64,000 nucleotides of DNA from Glycomyces fuscus (lineage in GTDB: Bacteria; Actinomycetota; Actinomycetes; Streptosporangiales; Streptosporangiaceae), in assembly GCA_002529455.1 (NCBI GenBank), contig NYMS01000036.1, forward strand, positions 1 to 64,000, in the 5' to 3' direction. The notes under the pieces were generated by a model, which searched no databases, was not told where the DNA came from, and saw only the letters and a list, made by a program, of their open reading frames with translations. Positions 25,567 through 43,715 of this stretch are shown in pieces. Position 1 is the first letter of the stretch. Every line of letters starts with the position of its first letter. Both the position numbers and the translations under genes were made by a program.

Positions 25567-28500
25567 CTAGCGGACGTGCTCCTCCAGCCAGCGGTGGACG
25601 GTCAGCGCGGTGTCCGGCCCGTGCTCCTCCAGCATGGTGATGTGGTCGCCCTCCACGTCGACGGCCTCGTGCGGCAGCGGCCAGTCGAACCGCCAGTCCC
25701 GGCCGCCGATCGGCGTCCCCGAGGCGTCGAGCATCTGGCGGCCGGGGCGCACGGCCAGGGTCGGCACGGCGGTGGGGGCGGGAGCCCAGTCCTCACAGAG
25801 CCCGATGTAGCGGCCCATCGCGGTGACCCGGGTGGCGTCCATCAGCCCGAACCGGGTCTCGCGCTCCAGCACGCCCGCCTGGATGATCGGGAAGGCGGTG
25901 GGCTCCTCGGGCATGGGCGTGTCCATCAGGACCACCGCCCCGGGCGCGTGCCCCCGGGCCTCCATGAGGGTGGCGACGCCGTGCGTGACCCATCCGCCGG
26001 AGGAGCGGCTGACCAGCACGTAGGGTTCGTCGCCGACCACCGCGCGCACGGCCTCGGCCTGCACGGCCAGGGCCGCGTCCAGGGTCCTGGGCAGCGGGTC
26101 GCCCCGGGTGAAGCCCGGCTGGGGCAGGACCACGACCTCGCGCAGCCCCTGGAGGGCGGCGCCGAAGCGCGCGTACTCCTGCACACCCGACACCATGACC
26201 AGCGACGGCAGGCAGACCAGGCGCGGGCGCGCCGGTCCTCGGGCCACGGTGACCGGACGCGGCGGCGGGCCGAAGTCCTCCGGGCCGGTGAAGTCCGGGC
26301 GCAGGAGGGAGGCCGCCTGGACCATGCGGATGCCGTCGGCGACCCTCCCCTGGCGGCACGACTCGCGGAACAGCGGCACGGCCCCCTCCAGGGGGTCGGT
26401 CGCGTCCGGGGGCGGGGCGGCCGCCGAGGCCCCCGGCTCGGGCAGCTCGCCGGCCAGGTGGCGGGCCAGCCGGGCGGGCGTGGAGTGCGCCAGCACCACC
26501 GACGCGGCCAGCCGAAGCCCCGTCGCCGCTCGCAGCTCGTTGCGCAGCTCCACGGCGGTGAGCGAGTCCATGCCCAGTTCCAGGAAGTCCTGGTCGGGGT
26601 CGAGTCGCTCGCCCCCGGGGCGGCCCAGCACCTCCGCGGTGCGCGCGCCCACCAGTTCCAGCAGCAGGCGCTCGCGCTCCTCGCCGGTGCTGCCCGCCAG
26701 CACCGCGGACATGTCCGGACCCGAGGAGGACCCTTCCCCGGAGGCGCGGCGGCGGGGCGGGCGGACCAGTCCGCGCAGCAGCGGCGGCACCTGTCCGGTA
26801 CGGGCGGCGCGTGCACGCACGCCCTCCAGGTCCAGCGGCAGCGGCACCAGGTGGGGCGCGTCGGAGTCCAGTGCGGCGTCCAGCAGGTCCAGGGCCTCCT
26901 CCGGGGCCAGCGTCCGCGCCATCCCCAGGCGGCGCAGCCGCGAGATGTCGGCCTCCTCCAGATGGGAGCCGGACTCGCCCAGCCGCTCCCACAGGCTCCA
27001 GGACAGCGACTGGGCCGCCATGCCCCGGGAGCGGCGGTGGTGGGCCAGGGCGTCCAGGAAGGTGTTCGCGGCGGCGTAGTTGGCCTGCCCGGGGCTGCCC
27101 AGGACGCCCGCCGCCGAGGAGAAGAGCACGAACGCCGACAGGTCCAGGTGCTCGGTCAGCCGGTGCAGGTGGTGTGCGGCGTCGGCCTTGGGCCGCATGA
27201 CCGCGTCGAGGTGCTCGGGGGTCAGTGCGGTGAGCACGCCGTCGGCGATGGATCCGGCGACGTGCACCACGGCCCGCAGGGGCCGCTCCTCGGGCAGCGC
27301 GCCGAGGACGGCGGCCAGGGCGTCGGCGTCGGACACGTCGCACGCGGCGAACGAGGCCCGGGCTCCCAGGGCGGCCAGCTCCTCCACCAGCGCGGTCGCG
27401 GCGGGATCCGCCCCGTCCCGGCGGCTGAGCAGCAGCAGGTCGCGCGCACCGTGGTTCTCGACCAGGCGGCGGGCGACCGCGGCCCCCAGCACGCCCGAGG
27501 CGCCGGTGACCAGGACCGTTCCCCCTTCCAGGTCGGCGGGGACGGGCTCCTCCGGCGTCTGGGCCCGGACCAGGCGGGGGACGTGCGCGGTGGAGCCGCG
27601 CAGCGCCAGCTGCGGTTCGCCGCAGGCCAGGGCGCGCGTGAGCGTCGCGGCCGCGGTGTCGGAGCCGTCCAGGTCCACGACGGTGAAGCGGTCCGGCTGT
27701 TCGGCCTGCGCGGAGCGCAGCATGCCCCACAACGGGGCGTGGACGAGGTCGGCGACGTCTTCCTCGGGGGCCGTCGAGACCGCGTTCCGGGTGACGACGG
27801 CGAGGCGGTGGCCGCCCGCGCCCTCGTCCTCGGTCCATTCCCGGAGCAGGTCCAGTGCCCGGCGCAGCCCGAAGGCAGCGGCCTCGGGCACGTCGGCGCC
27901 CGAGGAGGCGGGCGTCTCCTCGGCGGCCTCCACCCGCGCGGAGCCCCCCTCCGTGACCGCGGCGGCGAAGGGGGCCAGGACGACGGTCCCCCCGGGCAGT
28001 TCGCGCAGTTCCTCCAGTCCGGTGACGAGGTGCACGACGGTGCCGGTGCGGGCGAGCGCCTCGGTCAGGCCGGTGGTGTCGGGTGCCAGGACCGCCAGGG
28101 CGGGGAGCGCCTCGGTGTCGGCGAGGTCCACGGAGGGCCACTCCAGGGCGTACAGCTCCCGGGGCCGGGCCCGCCGGGCCTCCTCCTCCACACGCGCGGC
28201 GTCGACGGGGCGTACGGACAGGGACTCGGCGGTCAGGACGGGGGCGCCGTCCGCGTCGGTCATGGTCAGCGCGTACTCGTCGGGGCCGACGGGGCTGGCG
28301 TGCACGCGCAGGGCACCGGCCCCGGCCGCGTGCAGGCGCACCCCCGTCCAGGTGAAGGGCAGCCGGACCCGGCCGCCCTCCCTCGGCGCGGTCAGGGCGA
28401 TGGCGTGCTGGGCCGCGTCCAGCAGGGCGGGGTGCACTCCGAAGGCGGCGGCCTCCTCGCGGTGGTCGTCGGGCAGGCGCACCTCTGCCCACACGTCGCC

Positions 28501-31500
28501 GTCCTCCCGCCAGGCCGCGCGCAGCCCCTGGAAGGCGGGACCGTAGCCGTAGCCGTCGCGGGCCAGGTCGGGGTAGAGGCCGTCCACCGGCACGGGTTCG
28601 GCGTCCAGCGGTGGCGCGGCCCGCCCGGGGGCGGGCGCGGTGCCGTCCCCGGGTTCCAGGAGGCCCTCGGCGTGCAGGGTCCACCCGTCGGCCCGGTCGG
28701 CGGGGCGCGCGTGCACGCGCACGGAGCGCCTCCCGGAGGCGTCGGGTCCGGACACCGCGACCTGGAGGCGGGTGTCGGCTCCCGGCCGCAGGACCAGGGG
28801 CGCGAGCAGGGTCAGCTCCGACACGGTCGGCAGGCCCACGTGCTCGGCGGCGTGCAGGACCAGGTCCAGGTGGGCGGCGCCGGGCAGGACGACGGTGCTG
28901 CCCACGGCGTGGTCGGCCAGCCAGGGGAAGGCGGCCAGGGACAGCCGGCCGGTGAACAGGCGGCCGCCCCCGTCCGGCAGGTCCACGACGGCGCCGAGCA
29001 GCGGGTGCCCGGTCGGGTCCGCGCCGGAGCCGCGCACGTCCGGTGCCCGGCCGGGGGCCAGCCAGTACCGGTCGCGTTGGAAGGCGTAGGTGGGCAGGTC
29101 CACGGTCCGGGGCGCGTGGGGGGCGTGGGCGCGCGTCCAGTCCACGGCCACGCCGCCCGTGTGGGCCCGGGCCAGGGCGGCGAGGAAGTCCCCGTAGCCG
29201 CCCTCTCCCCTGCGCAGGGTGTGCAGGACCGCGGTGGCCTCCCCACCCGCCGCCTCCACGGTCTGCTGGATGCCGTAGGTGGTCACCGGGTGGCTGCTGA
29301 CCTCCACGAACGCGGTGAACCCGGCCTCGTGCAGGGCGCGGATCCCCGGTTCGAACAGCACGGTCCGGCGCAGGTTGCGGTACCAGTACTCGGCGTCCAG
29401 GTCGGTGCCGTCGATCCGCTCGCCGGTCACGGTGGAGTACAGGGGGACGCTGGCGGGCCGGGGCCGGATGTCGGCGAGCGCGGCGACCAGGTCCCCGCGC
29501 AGCGCCTCCACGTGCGGTGAGTGCCCGGCGACGTCCTCGTGGATGCGGCGGACCCTGATCCCGTCCGCCTCGCAGTCGTCGACCAGCTCGGCGACGGCCT
29601 GTTTGTCCCCGGCCACGACCACGGTGCCCGGGCCGTTGACGACGGCCACCGAGAGCTGCCCCTCCCAGGGTTCGATGCGCTTGGCGGCCTCGTCGGAGGA
29701 CAGCGCCAGGGTGGCCATGGCGCCCCGGCCGACCAGGGAGGTGAGCAGGCGGCTGCGGGTGGTGACCACCCGCGCGGCGTCCTCCAGGCTGAGGGCCCCG
29801 GCCACGTGGGCGGCGGCGATCTCGCCCTGGGAGTGGCCGATGACCGCCGAGGGCCGCAGGCCGTGGGCGCGCCACAGGTCAGCGAGGGCGACCATCACGG
29901 CGAACAGCACCGGCTGGACCACGTCGATGCGGTCCAGGCCGGGCGCCCCGGGCTCGCCGCGCAGGACGGAGGTCAGGGACCAGTCCAGGTGGGGCGCGAA
30001 CGCCTTCTCGCACTGGTCGATCCGGTCGGCGAACTCGGGAACGGTGTCCATCAGGGGCACGGCCATGCCCACCCACTGCGATCCCTGGCCGGGGAAGACC
30101 AGGGCGGTCTTGGCCTGTTCGCGCACGCGCCCGCGCACGACGGCGTCGGTGTCACGGCCCTCGGCCAGTGCGCGCAGGGCGGCGCGGAATCCGTCGTTGT
30201 CGGCCGCCAGGACCACCGCGCGGTCGGGCAGGTCGGCGCGGGCGGTGGCCAGGGTGTGCCCGACGTCGGCGGGGGCCAGGTCCGGATGGGCGTCGACGTG
30301 CTCGGCGAGCCGGGCCGCCTGCGCGGCGAGCGCCTCCCCGCCCCGCGCCGAGACCGGCCAGGGCACGAGGTCGCAGGCCGCCGGGGGTGCGTCGGCCGGT
30401 GCGTCCGGGGCCGGTTCGGCCGGGGGCGCCTCCTCCAGCACGACGTGGGCGTTGGTGCCGCTCATCCCGAAGGCGGACACGGCGGCCATGCGGGGGCGGT
30501 CCTCGCGGCGCGGCCAGGGCCGGGCCTCGCGGAGCGGGACGACGGTTCCGGCCGACCAGTTCACCCGGGGGGTCGGCTCGGTCAGGTGCAGGGTGCGCGG
30601 CAGCGTCCCGTTGCGCAGCGCCAGCACCGTCTTGATGACGCCGGAGACCCCGGCGGCCGCGACGGTGTGGCCGATGTTGGACTTGAGTGAGCCCAGGTAC
30701 AGCGGGGCGTCGGGGGTGTGCGCCCTGCCGTAGGTGGCGATGAGGGCCTCGGCCTCGATGGGGTCGCCCAGGGCGGTGCCGGTGCCGTGCGCCTCCACCG
30801 CGTCGACCTGGTCGGCGGTGGCCCCGGCGGCCTCCAGCGCCTGGCGGATGACCCTGCGCTGGGCCGACCCGTTGGGCGCGGTGAGCCCGCTGCTGGCACC
30901 GTCCTGGTTGACGGCCGCGCCGCGCACCAGTGCCAGGACCGGGCGCCCGTTCCGGCGGGCGTCGGAGAGGCGCTCCACCAGGAGCACTCCGCAGCCCTCG
31001 CTCCAGCCGGTGCCGTCGGCGCGGGCGTCGAAGGCCTTGCTGCGGCCGTCGGGCGAGAGCGCGCGCTGGCCGCTGAGCCCGGCGAACACGGCCGGATCGG
31101 TGACCACGCTGACCCCGCCGACCAGTGCGCGCTCGCACTCGCCGCGGCGCAGGGACTCCACGGCGGCGTGCAGCGCGGTCAGGGAGGAGGAGCAGGCGGT
31201 GTCGAAGCTGACCGCGGGGCCCTCCAGCCCCAGGGTGTAGGAGACGCGGCCCGCGGCGACGCTGGGGGCGGTGCCGGTGACCAGGTGGCCCTCGCTGCCG
31301 TCGGCGACGTCCACGGCGCGCGGCCCGTAGGGGACGGCGACCACCCCGGCGAACACGCCGGTGCGGGTGCCGCGCAGGGTGGTGGGGTCGGTCCCGGAGC
31401 GTTCGACGGCCTCCCAGGCGCACTCCAGCAGCAGGCGCTGCTGGGGCTCCATGGCCTGGGCCTCCTTCGGGGAGATCCCGAAGAACGCGGCGTCGAAGCC

Positions 31501-31827
31501 GGCCGGGTCGTCCAGGAAGGAGGCGGTGCGCACGTAACTGCGGCCGGGCTGGTCGGGATCGTCGTCGAACAGCCCCGCCAGGTCCCACCCCCGGTCCTCG
31601 GGGAAGGCCGAGGCGGTGTCGCGCTCGGCGAGCAGCAGGTCCCACAGCTGCTCGGGGGTCTGGACCCCGCCGGGGTAGCGGCACCCCATCCCGGTGATCG
31701 CGATCGGCTCGGTCGCGGCCTCCACCAGGCGCCGGTTCTGCTCGCGCAGGCGCTCGTTGTCCTTGACCGAGGCGCGCAGCGCCTGGACCACCCGCTCGTC
31801 CGGGCGGCCGTCGGCTGGATTGTGCAT
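25567..31827 (-). CDS. type I PKS, module 3: KS-AT-DH-KR-ACP-TE
   Basis: 2086-residue terminal polyketide synthase. A coiled docking helix (ERVVQALRASVKDNERLREQ) leads into KS (active site DTACSSSL, Cys near 212, then EAHGTGT and SNIGH). The AT has GHSQGE and VAGH (near 767) at the extender-selecting site, a signature associated with ethylmalonyl-CoA. The DH has HAVGSTVVLP, the KR TGASGVLG with Tyr in ANYAAAN and IAD where B-type KRs show LDD. The ACP carries LGMDSL. The terminal TE has SRSSGG instead of the usual GHSAGG, but Ser and a late His (GDHITMLEEH) remain. ATG 31827 has GAAGGA upstream, 18 nt after the module 2 gene. A ccr gene at 49637-50881 could supply the extender. Confidence 0.95.
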   Translation of the reverse strand: MHNPADGRPDERVVQALRASVKDNERLREQNRRLVEAATEPIAITGMGCRYPGGVQTPEQLWDLLLAERDTASAFPEDRGWDLAGLFDDDPDQPGRSYVRTASFLDDPAGFDAAFFGISPKEAQAMEPQQRLLLECAWEAVERSGTDPTTLRGTRTGVFAGVVAVPYGPRAVDVADGSEGHLVTGTAPSVAAGRVSYTLGLEGPAVSFDTACSSSLTALHAAVESLRRGECERALVGGVSVVTDPAVFAGLSGQRALSPDGRSKAFDARADGTGWSEGCGVLLVERLSDARRNGRPVLALVRGAAVNQDGASSGLTAPNGSAQRRVIRQALEAAGATADQVDAVEAHGTGTALGDPIEAEALIATYGRAHTPDAPLYLGSLKSNIGHTVAAAGVSGVIKTVLALRNGTLPRTLHLTEPTPRVNWSAGTVVPLREARPWPRREDRPRMAAVSAFGMSGTNAHVVLEEAPPAEPAPDAPADAPPAACDLVPWPVSARGGEALAAQAARLAEHVDAHPDLAPADVGHTLATARADLPDRAVVLAADNDGFRAALRALAEGRDTDAVVRGRVREQAKTALVFPGQGSQWVGMAVPLMDTVPEFADRIDQCEKAFAPHLDWSLTSVLRGEPGAPGLDRIDVVQPVLFAVMVALADLWRAHGLRPSAVIGHSQGEIAAAHVAGALSLEDAARVVTTRSRLLTSLVGRGAMATLALSSDEAAKRIEPWEGQLSVAVVNGPGTVVVAGDKQAVAELVDDCEADGIRVRRIHEDVAGHSPHVEALRGDLVAALADIRPRPASVPLYSTVTGERIDGTDLDAEYWYRNLRRTVLFEPGIRALHEAGFTAFVEVSSHPVTTYGIQQTVEAAGGEATAVLHTLRRGEGGYGDFLAALARAHTGGVAVDWTRAHAPHAPRTVDLPTYAFQRDRYWLAPGRAPDVRGSGADPTGHPLLGAVVDLPDGGGRLFTGRLSLAAFPWLADHAVGSTVVLPGAAHLDLVLHAAEHVGLPTVSELTLLAPLVLRPGADTRLQVAVSGPDASGRRSVRVHARPADRADGWTLHAEGLLEPGDGTAPAPGRAAPPLDAEPVPVDGLYPDLARDGYGYGPAFQGLRAAWREDGDVWAEVRLPDDHREEAAAFGVHPALLDAAQHAIALTAPREGGRVRLPFTWTGVRLHAAGAGALRVHASPVGPDEYALTMTDADGAPVLTAESLSVRPVDAARVEEEARRARPRELYALEWPSVDLADTEALPALAVLAPDTTGLTEALARTGTVVHLVTGLEELRELPGGTVVLAPFAAAVTEGGSARVEAAEETPASSGADVPEAAAFGLRRALDLLREWTEDEGAGGHRLAVVTRNAVSTAPEEDVADLVHAPLWGMLRSAQAEQPDRFTVVDLDGSDTAAATLTRALACGEPQLALRGSTAHVPRLVRAQTPEEPVPADLEGGTVLVTGASGVLGAAVARRLVENHGARDLLLLSRRDGADPAATALVEELAALGARASFAACDVSDADALAAVLGALPEERPLRAVVHVAGSIADGVLTALTPEHLDAVMRPKADAAHHLHRLTEHLDLSAFVLFSSAAGVLGSPGQANYAAANTFLDALAHHRRSRGMAAQSLSWSLWERLGESGSHLEEADISRLRRLGMARTLAPEEALDLLDAALDSDAPHLVPLPLDLEGVRARAARTGQVPPLLRGLVRPPRRRASGEGSSSGPDMSAVLAGSTGEERERLLLELVGARTAEVLGRPGGERLDPDQDFLELGMDSLTAVELRNELRAATGLRLAASVVLAHSTPARLARHLAGELPEPGASAAAPPPDATDPLEGAVPLFRESCRQGRVADGIRMVQAASLLRPDFTGPEDFGPPPRPVTVARGPARPRLVCLPSLVMVSGVQEYARFGAALQGLREVVVLPQPGFTRGDPLPRTLDAALAVQAEAVRAVVGDEPYVLVSRSSGGWVTHGVATLMEARGHAPGAVVLMDTPMPEEPTAFPIIQAGVLERETRFGLMDATRVTAMGRYIGLCEDWAPAPTAVPTLAVRPGRQMLDASGTPIGGRDWRFDWPLPHEAVDVEGDHITMLEEHGPDTALTVHRWLEEHVR

Positions 31828-31845
31828 CGGGTGTCCTTCGCTTCC

Positions 31846-34800
31846 TCAGTCTCGGTCGTACACCATGCGCACGAGGTCGTCGACGTCCATGGAGTCCACG
31901 TCCGCGCCCTCCGCGTCCGCGTCGCCCGCCGCCGCGGCCCCGGTCCCCTCGTCCGATCCCAGGGCGAGCAGGGCCTCCAGGAGTCCGGCGGAGCGCAGCC
32001 GGTCGACGGGGATCCGGGCGAGTGCGGCGCGGACCCGCTCGTCCTCCCCGGCCTCCTCGCGGGGACCGGCGTCCCGGGGGGCGAGCTCCGCGCTGAGGTG
32101 TTCGGCCAGGGCCCGGGGTTCGGGGTGGTCGAACACGGTGGTGGCCGACACCTCCAGGCCGGTCGCGGCGCTCAGGCGCACGCCGAGGCGGACGGCGCCC
32201 AGGGAGTCCAGCCCCACCTCCAGGAAGCCCTGGTCGGAGGGGACGTCGCGCAGGGAGGGGTGGCCCAGCAGGGCGGCGGTCTCCTGGCGCACCAGGTCCA
32301 GCAGGGCCTCGGTGCGCTCACCTCCGCCCAGGGCGGCGAGGTCGGCGCGTGCGACGGGCGCGGGACCGCCCTCGGCGGCGGGCGCCCCGGTGCCGGTCTC
32401 GACCACGACGCGGCCCCCGGCGGGCGGGTTCATCCAGTAGCGCTCGCGCTGGAAGGGGTAGGTGGGCAGCGCGACCGTGCCGGAGCCGGGCGGCAGGTAG
32501 GCGGCCCAGTCCACGTGCGCGCCCCGGGTGTGCAGGGCGGCCAACCCCTCGGCGAACTCGTGGGGCTCGTCGCGCCCTCCGCCGAGCAGGGCGGTGGCCC
32601 GCGCCTCCCGGTCGCCGCCCAGGCAGGACTGCACCATGGAGCTGAGCACGCCGCCCGGCCCGACCTCCACGAACTCGGTGACCCCGGCCCCGCGCAGGTG
32701 GGCGATGCCGTCGGCGAAGCGGACGGCCTCGCGTACGTGCCGTACCCAGTAGCCGTGCTCGCGGACCTCCTCCCCCGCTCGGGTCCCGGTCAGGTTGGAC
32801 ACCAGGGGGAGGACGGGCCGCTGGTAGGAGACCCGTTCGGCAGCCCGGGCGAAGGCTCCGAGCATGGGGTCCATGAGCGGGGAGTGGAAGGCCCGGGAGA
32901 CCGTCAGCCGCTTGGTGCGGCGGCCCTGCCCGGCGAAGTGGTCGGCCAGGGCGGTCACGGCCGCCTCCTCCCCGGACAGCACGACGCCGTCGGGCGCGTT
33001 GACCGCCGCGACGGAGACCCGTCCGCCGGAGCGGGCGACCGCCTGGCGCGCCTCCCGCTCCCCGGCCTGGACCGCGACCATCGCACCGCCCTCGGGCAGG
33101 TCCTGCATGAGCGCGCCGCGGGCCGCGACCAGGGTGGCGGCGTCCTCCAGCGAGAAGACGCCCGCCACGTGCGCGGCGGCGAGCTCGCCGATGGAGTGTC
33201 CCACGACGTGGTCGGGGACCACGCCCAGCGACTCCAGCAGCCGCACCACGGCCACCTCCACCGCGAAGACCCCGGCCTGGGTGTAGAGGGTCTGGTCCAG
33301 CAGTCCGGCCTCGGGGGTGCCCTCCTCGGCCCACATCACCGTGCGCAGCGGGCGCGGCAGGTGGCGGTCCAGGGCGTCGGCCGTCTCGTCCATGGCACGG
33401 GCGAACGCGGGGTGGGCCCGGTACAGGTCACGGCCCATGCCCGGGCGCTGGGACCCCTGGCCGGAGAAGACGAAGGCGACGGAGCCGCCCGTGCCCGCGC
33501 GGCCCCGCACGAGGTTGGGGGCGGAACGCCCCTCGGCCAGTGCGTCCAGGGCGGCGGTGAGGCCGTCGGTGTCGGAGGCCAGGACGACGGCGCGGTCCTC
33601 CAGGCGGGCGCGGGCGGTGGCCAGGGTGCGGGCCGTGGCCGCGAGGGCCGCCCGTTCCCCGGTGCCGGGGGCGTCCCCGGACGCCTGTCCCGAGGCCGTG
33701 GCGGTGCGCAGGTGGGCCGACAGGCGCGCGGCCTGGGCCCGAAGCGCCCCCTCCCCGCGCGCGGAGACCACGAAGGGCAGGGCCAGCGGGGCCGGTGCGG
33801 GGGCGCGGTCGGCCTCCCCGCCCTCCTGTTCGGCGGGGGTCTCGGCGGGCGGCGCCTCCAGGATGACGTGGGCGTTGGTCCCGCTGATCCCGAAGGAGGA
33901 GACCGCCATCCGGGCGGGCCGGTCCGGGGAGGGCAGCGGGTGCGCCCGGGTGGCGAGGCGGATCACGTCGGCGTCCCAGTCCACGTGGGCGGAGGGCTCG
34001 TCGGCGTGGAGGGTGGGCGCGACGGTTCCGTGCAGCAGGGACTGCACCGCCTTGACCACCCCGCTCACCCCGGCGGCGGCCTGGGTGTGGCCGATGTTGG
34101 ACTTGAGCGAGCCCACCAGCAGCGGACGCCCGCGGCCCTCACCGTAGGCCTCGATGAGGGCCTGGGCCTCGATGGGGTCGCCCAGGGTGGTCCCGGTGCC
34201 GTGCGCCTCGACCGCGTCGACCCCGTCCGGGGGGATCCCGGCGTCGTGCAGCGCGGCCCGCACCACGCGCACCTGGGAGGGCCCGTTGGGCGCGGTGAGC
34301 CCGTTGGAGGCGCCGTCCTGGTTGACCGCGCTGCCCCGGACCAGGGCGAGCACGCGGTGGCCGTTGCGCCGGGCGTCGGAGAGTCGCTCCAGGACCAGCG
34401 CGCCCGCCCCCTCGGCGAAGCCCGTGCCGTCGGCGCCCGCGCCGAAGGCACGGCAGCGGCCGTCGGGGGACAGCCCCCGCTTGCGGGTGAACTCGGCCAG
34501 CACTCCGGGGGTTCCCATGACGGTGGCGCCGCCGACCAGTGCCAGGGAGCACTCCCGTTCGCGCAGGGCGCGCACCGCCAGGTGCAGGGCGACCAGGGAG
34601 GAGGAGCAGGCGGTGTCGACGGTCAGGGCGGGGCCCGTGAGCCCCAGGGTGTAGGCGATGCGACCGGAGGCGACGCTGGGCATGGTCCCGGTGAGCAGGT
34701 GCCCCTCCTCGGGGGCGTCCGACATCCGGGGGCCGTACTCGGCGGCCATCAGCCCCACGTAGACGCCGGTGGGCGTCCCGGCCAGCGAGGAGGGGTCGAC

Positions 34801-35203
34801 GCCGGCGCGTTCGAGGGCCTCCCAGGAGACCTCCAACAGCAGCCGCTGCTGGGGGTCCATGGCCGCGGCCTCCTTCGGGGAGATGCCGAAGAACGCGGCG
34901 TCGAACTCGGCGGCGCCCTCCAGAAAGCCTCCCTGGGACATGGCGGACAGGGGCGAGGAACCGCCGAGCACGGCGTCCAGGTCCCAGCCCCGGTCGTCGG
35001 GGAAGGGCCCGACCGCGTCGGTGCCCCGCTCCACCAGGTCCCACAGCCCCTCGGGCGAGTCCACGCCCCCGGGCAGCCTGCACCCCATGCCCACGACGGC
35101 CACGGGGTCGGCCCTGCGGTCCAGCTCGCGGTGGCGGCTGCGCAGGCGCTCGTTCTCCTTGAGGGCGGAGCGCAGCGCGGCGACGAGTTTGGTGTTCTGG
35201 GCG

Positions 35204-35217
<14 letters not shown>
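31846..35217 (-). CDS. type I PKS, module 2: KS-AT-ACP
   Basis: 1123-residue single-module PKS. An N-terminal docking helix ([20 protein letters not shown]) is followed by KS (DTACSSSL, Cys near 203), AT and ACP (VGLDSL near 1005), then a C-terminal docking tail ([12 protein letters not shown]). The AT has GHSIGE and a RAFHSP site (HAFH-like), typical of malonyl-CoA selection. No reductive domain exists, so the beta-keto group should remain. ATG 35217 has GGAG about 8 nt upstream and overlaps the end of the preceding PKS gene by 14 nt, implying translational coupling. It receives the chain from module 1 and passes it to module 3. Confidence 0.95.
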
Positions 35218-43261
<8,044 letters not shown>

Positions 43262-43395
43262 GATCGCTGCCTTTCCTCTCGCCCGCCCGTCACCCGTCAC
43301 CGCCCCCGACGAACGCCCGCGACGCGGTTCCCGCCCCGCCACCGGGGGACGCCCGCCCCTCGCGTCCGAGGCGAACCGGGCTTTCCCGGGCGTTC

Positions 43396-43407
43396 GTGCA
43401 TATGCAC
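43396..43407 (-). promoter_or_regulatory. palindrome in the PKS leader
   Basis: GTGCATATGCAC is a perfect 12-bp palindrome between the candidate promoter and the start of the first PKS gene. It shares TGCA-containing half-sites with the ATGCACGTGCAT palindromes at 10-12 kb but is not the same sequence. Confidence 0.4.
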
Positions 43408-43504
43408 ACGACGCGGGTTTCCTCCACCGCGTGAAGGGCCGTTTCGGTGTGGCGGATGGTTCTCATGTCCGCGGACGGCCGCCAAGAGAGCAAGGAGTAA
43501 CTTG

Positions 43505-43578
43505 CCCCACAATGGGCCATTGGGGACTAACAGACACCAACCCGAAAGAGCGTAACGGTTGTTCACAACCACTGACAA
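43505..43578 (-). promoter_or_regulatory. candidate PKS operon promoter with two palindromes
   Basis: On the minus strand TTGTCA (43573-43578), an 18-nt spacer and TACGCT (43549-43554). The spacer contains GGTTGTTCACAACC (43557-43570), a perfect palindrome with a 2-nt centre. Just downstream, CAATGGGCCATTG (43510-43522) lies in a longer CCCCA...TGGGG repeat. Both look like operators for a repressor. The region is markedly A+T-rich for this genome. Start sites are inferred. Confidence 0.5.
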
Positions 43579-43660
43579 CGAACTTCGCTTTTTCGGACGA
43601 ACGATTCGGACATCCGGATGGGGAATTAATGCATGTGAAACCGGGTGCGGAACACAAAAC

Positions 43661-43686
43661 GCCCGGCGCCCCTCAGGGCACCGGGC
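43661..43686 (-). terminator. Rho-independent terminator after the monooxygenase gene
   Basis: GCCCGG-C-GCCC (43661-43671) pairs with GGGC-A-CCGGGC (43676-43686), followed on the minus strand by GTTTTGTGTT. It ends the conservon/monooxygenase operon and separates it from the PKS promoter. Confidence 0.75.
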
Positions 43687-43715
43687 GCCAGGCCGCGGAG
43701 TCGGCACACGGAATC

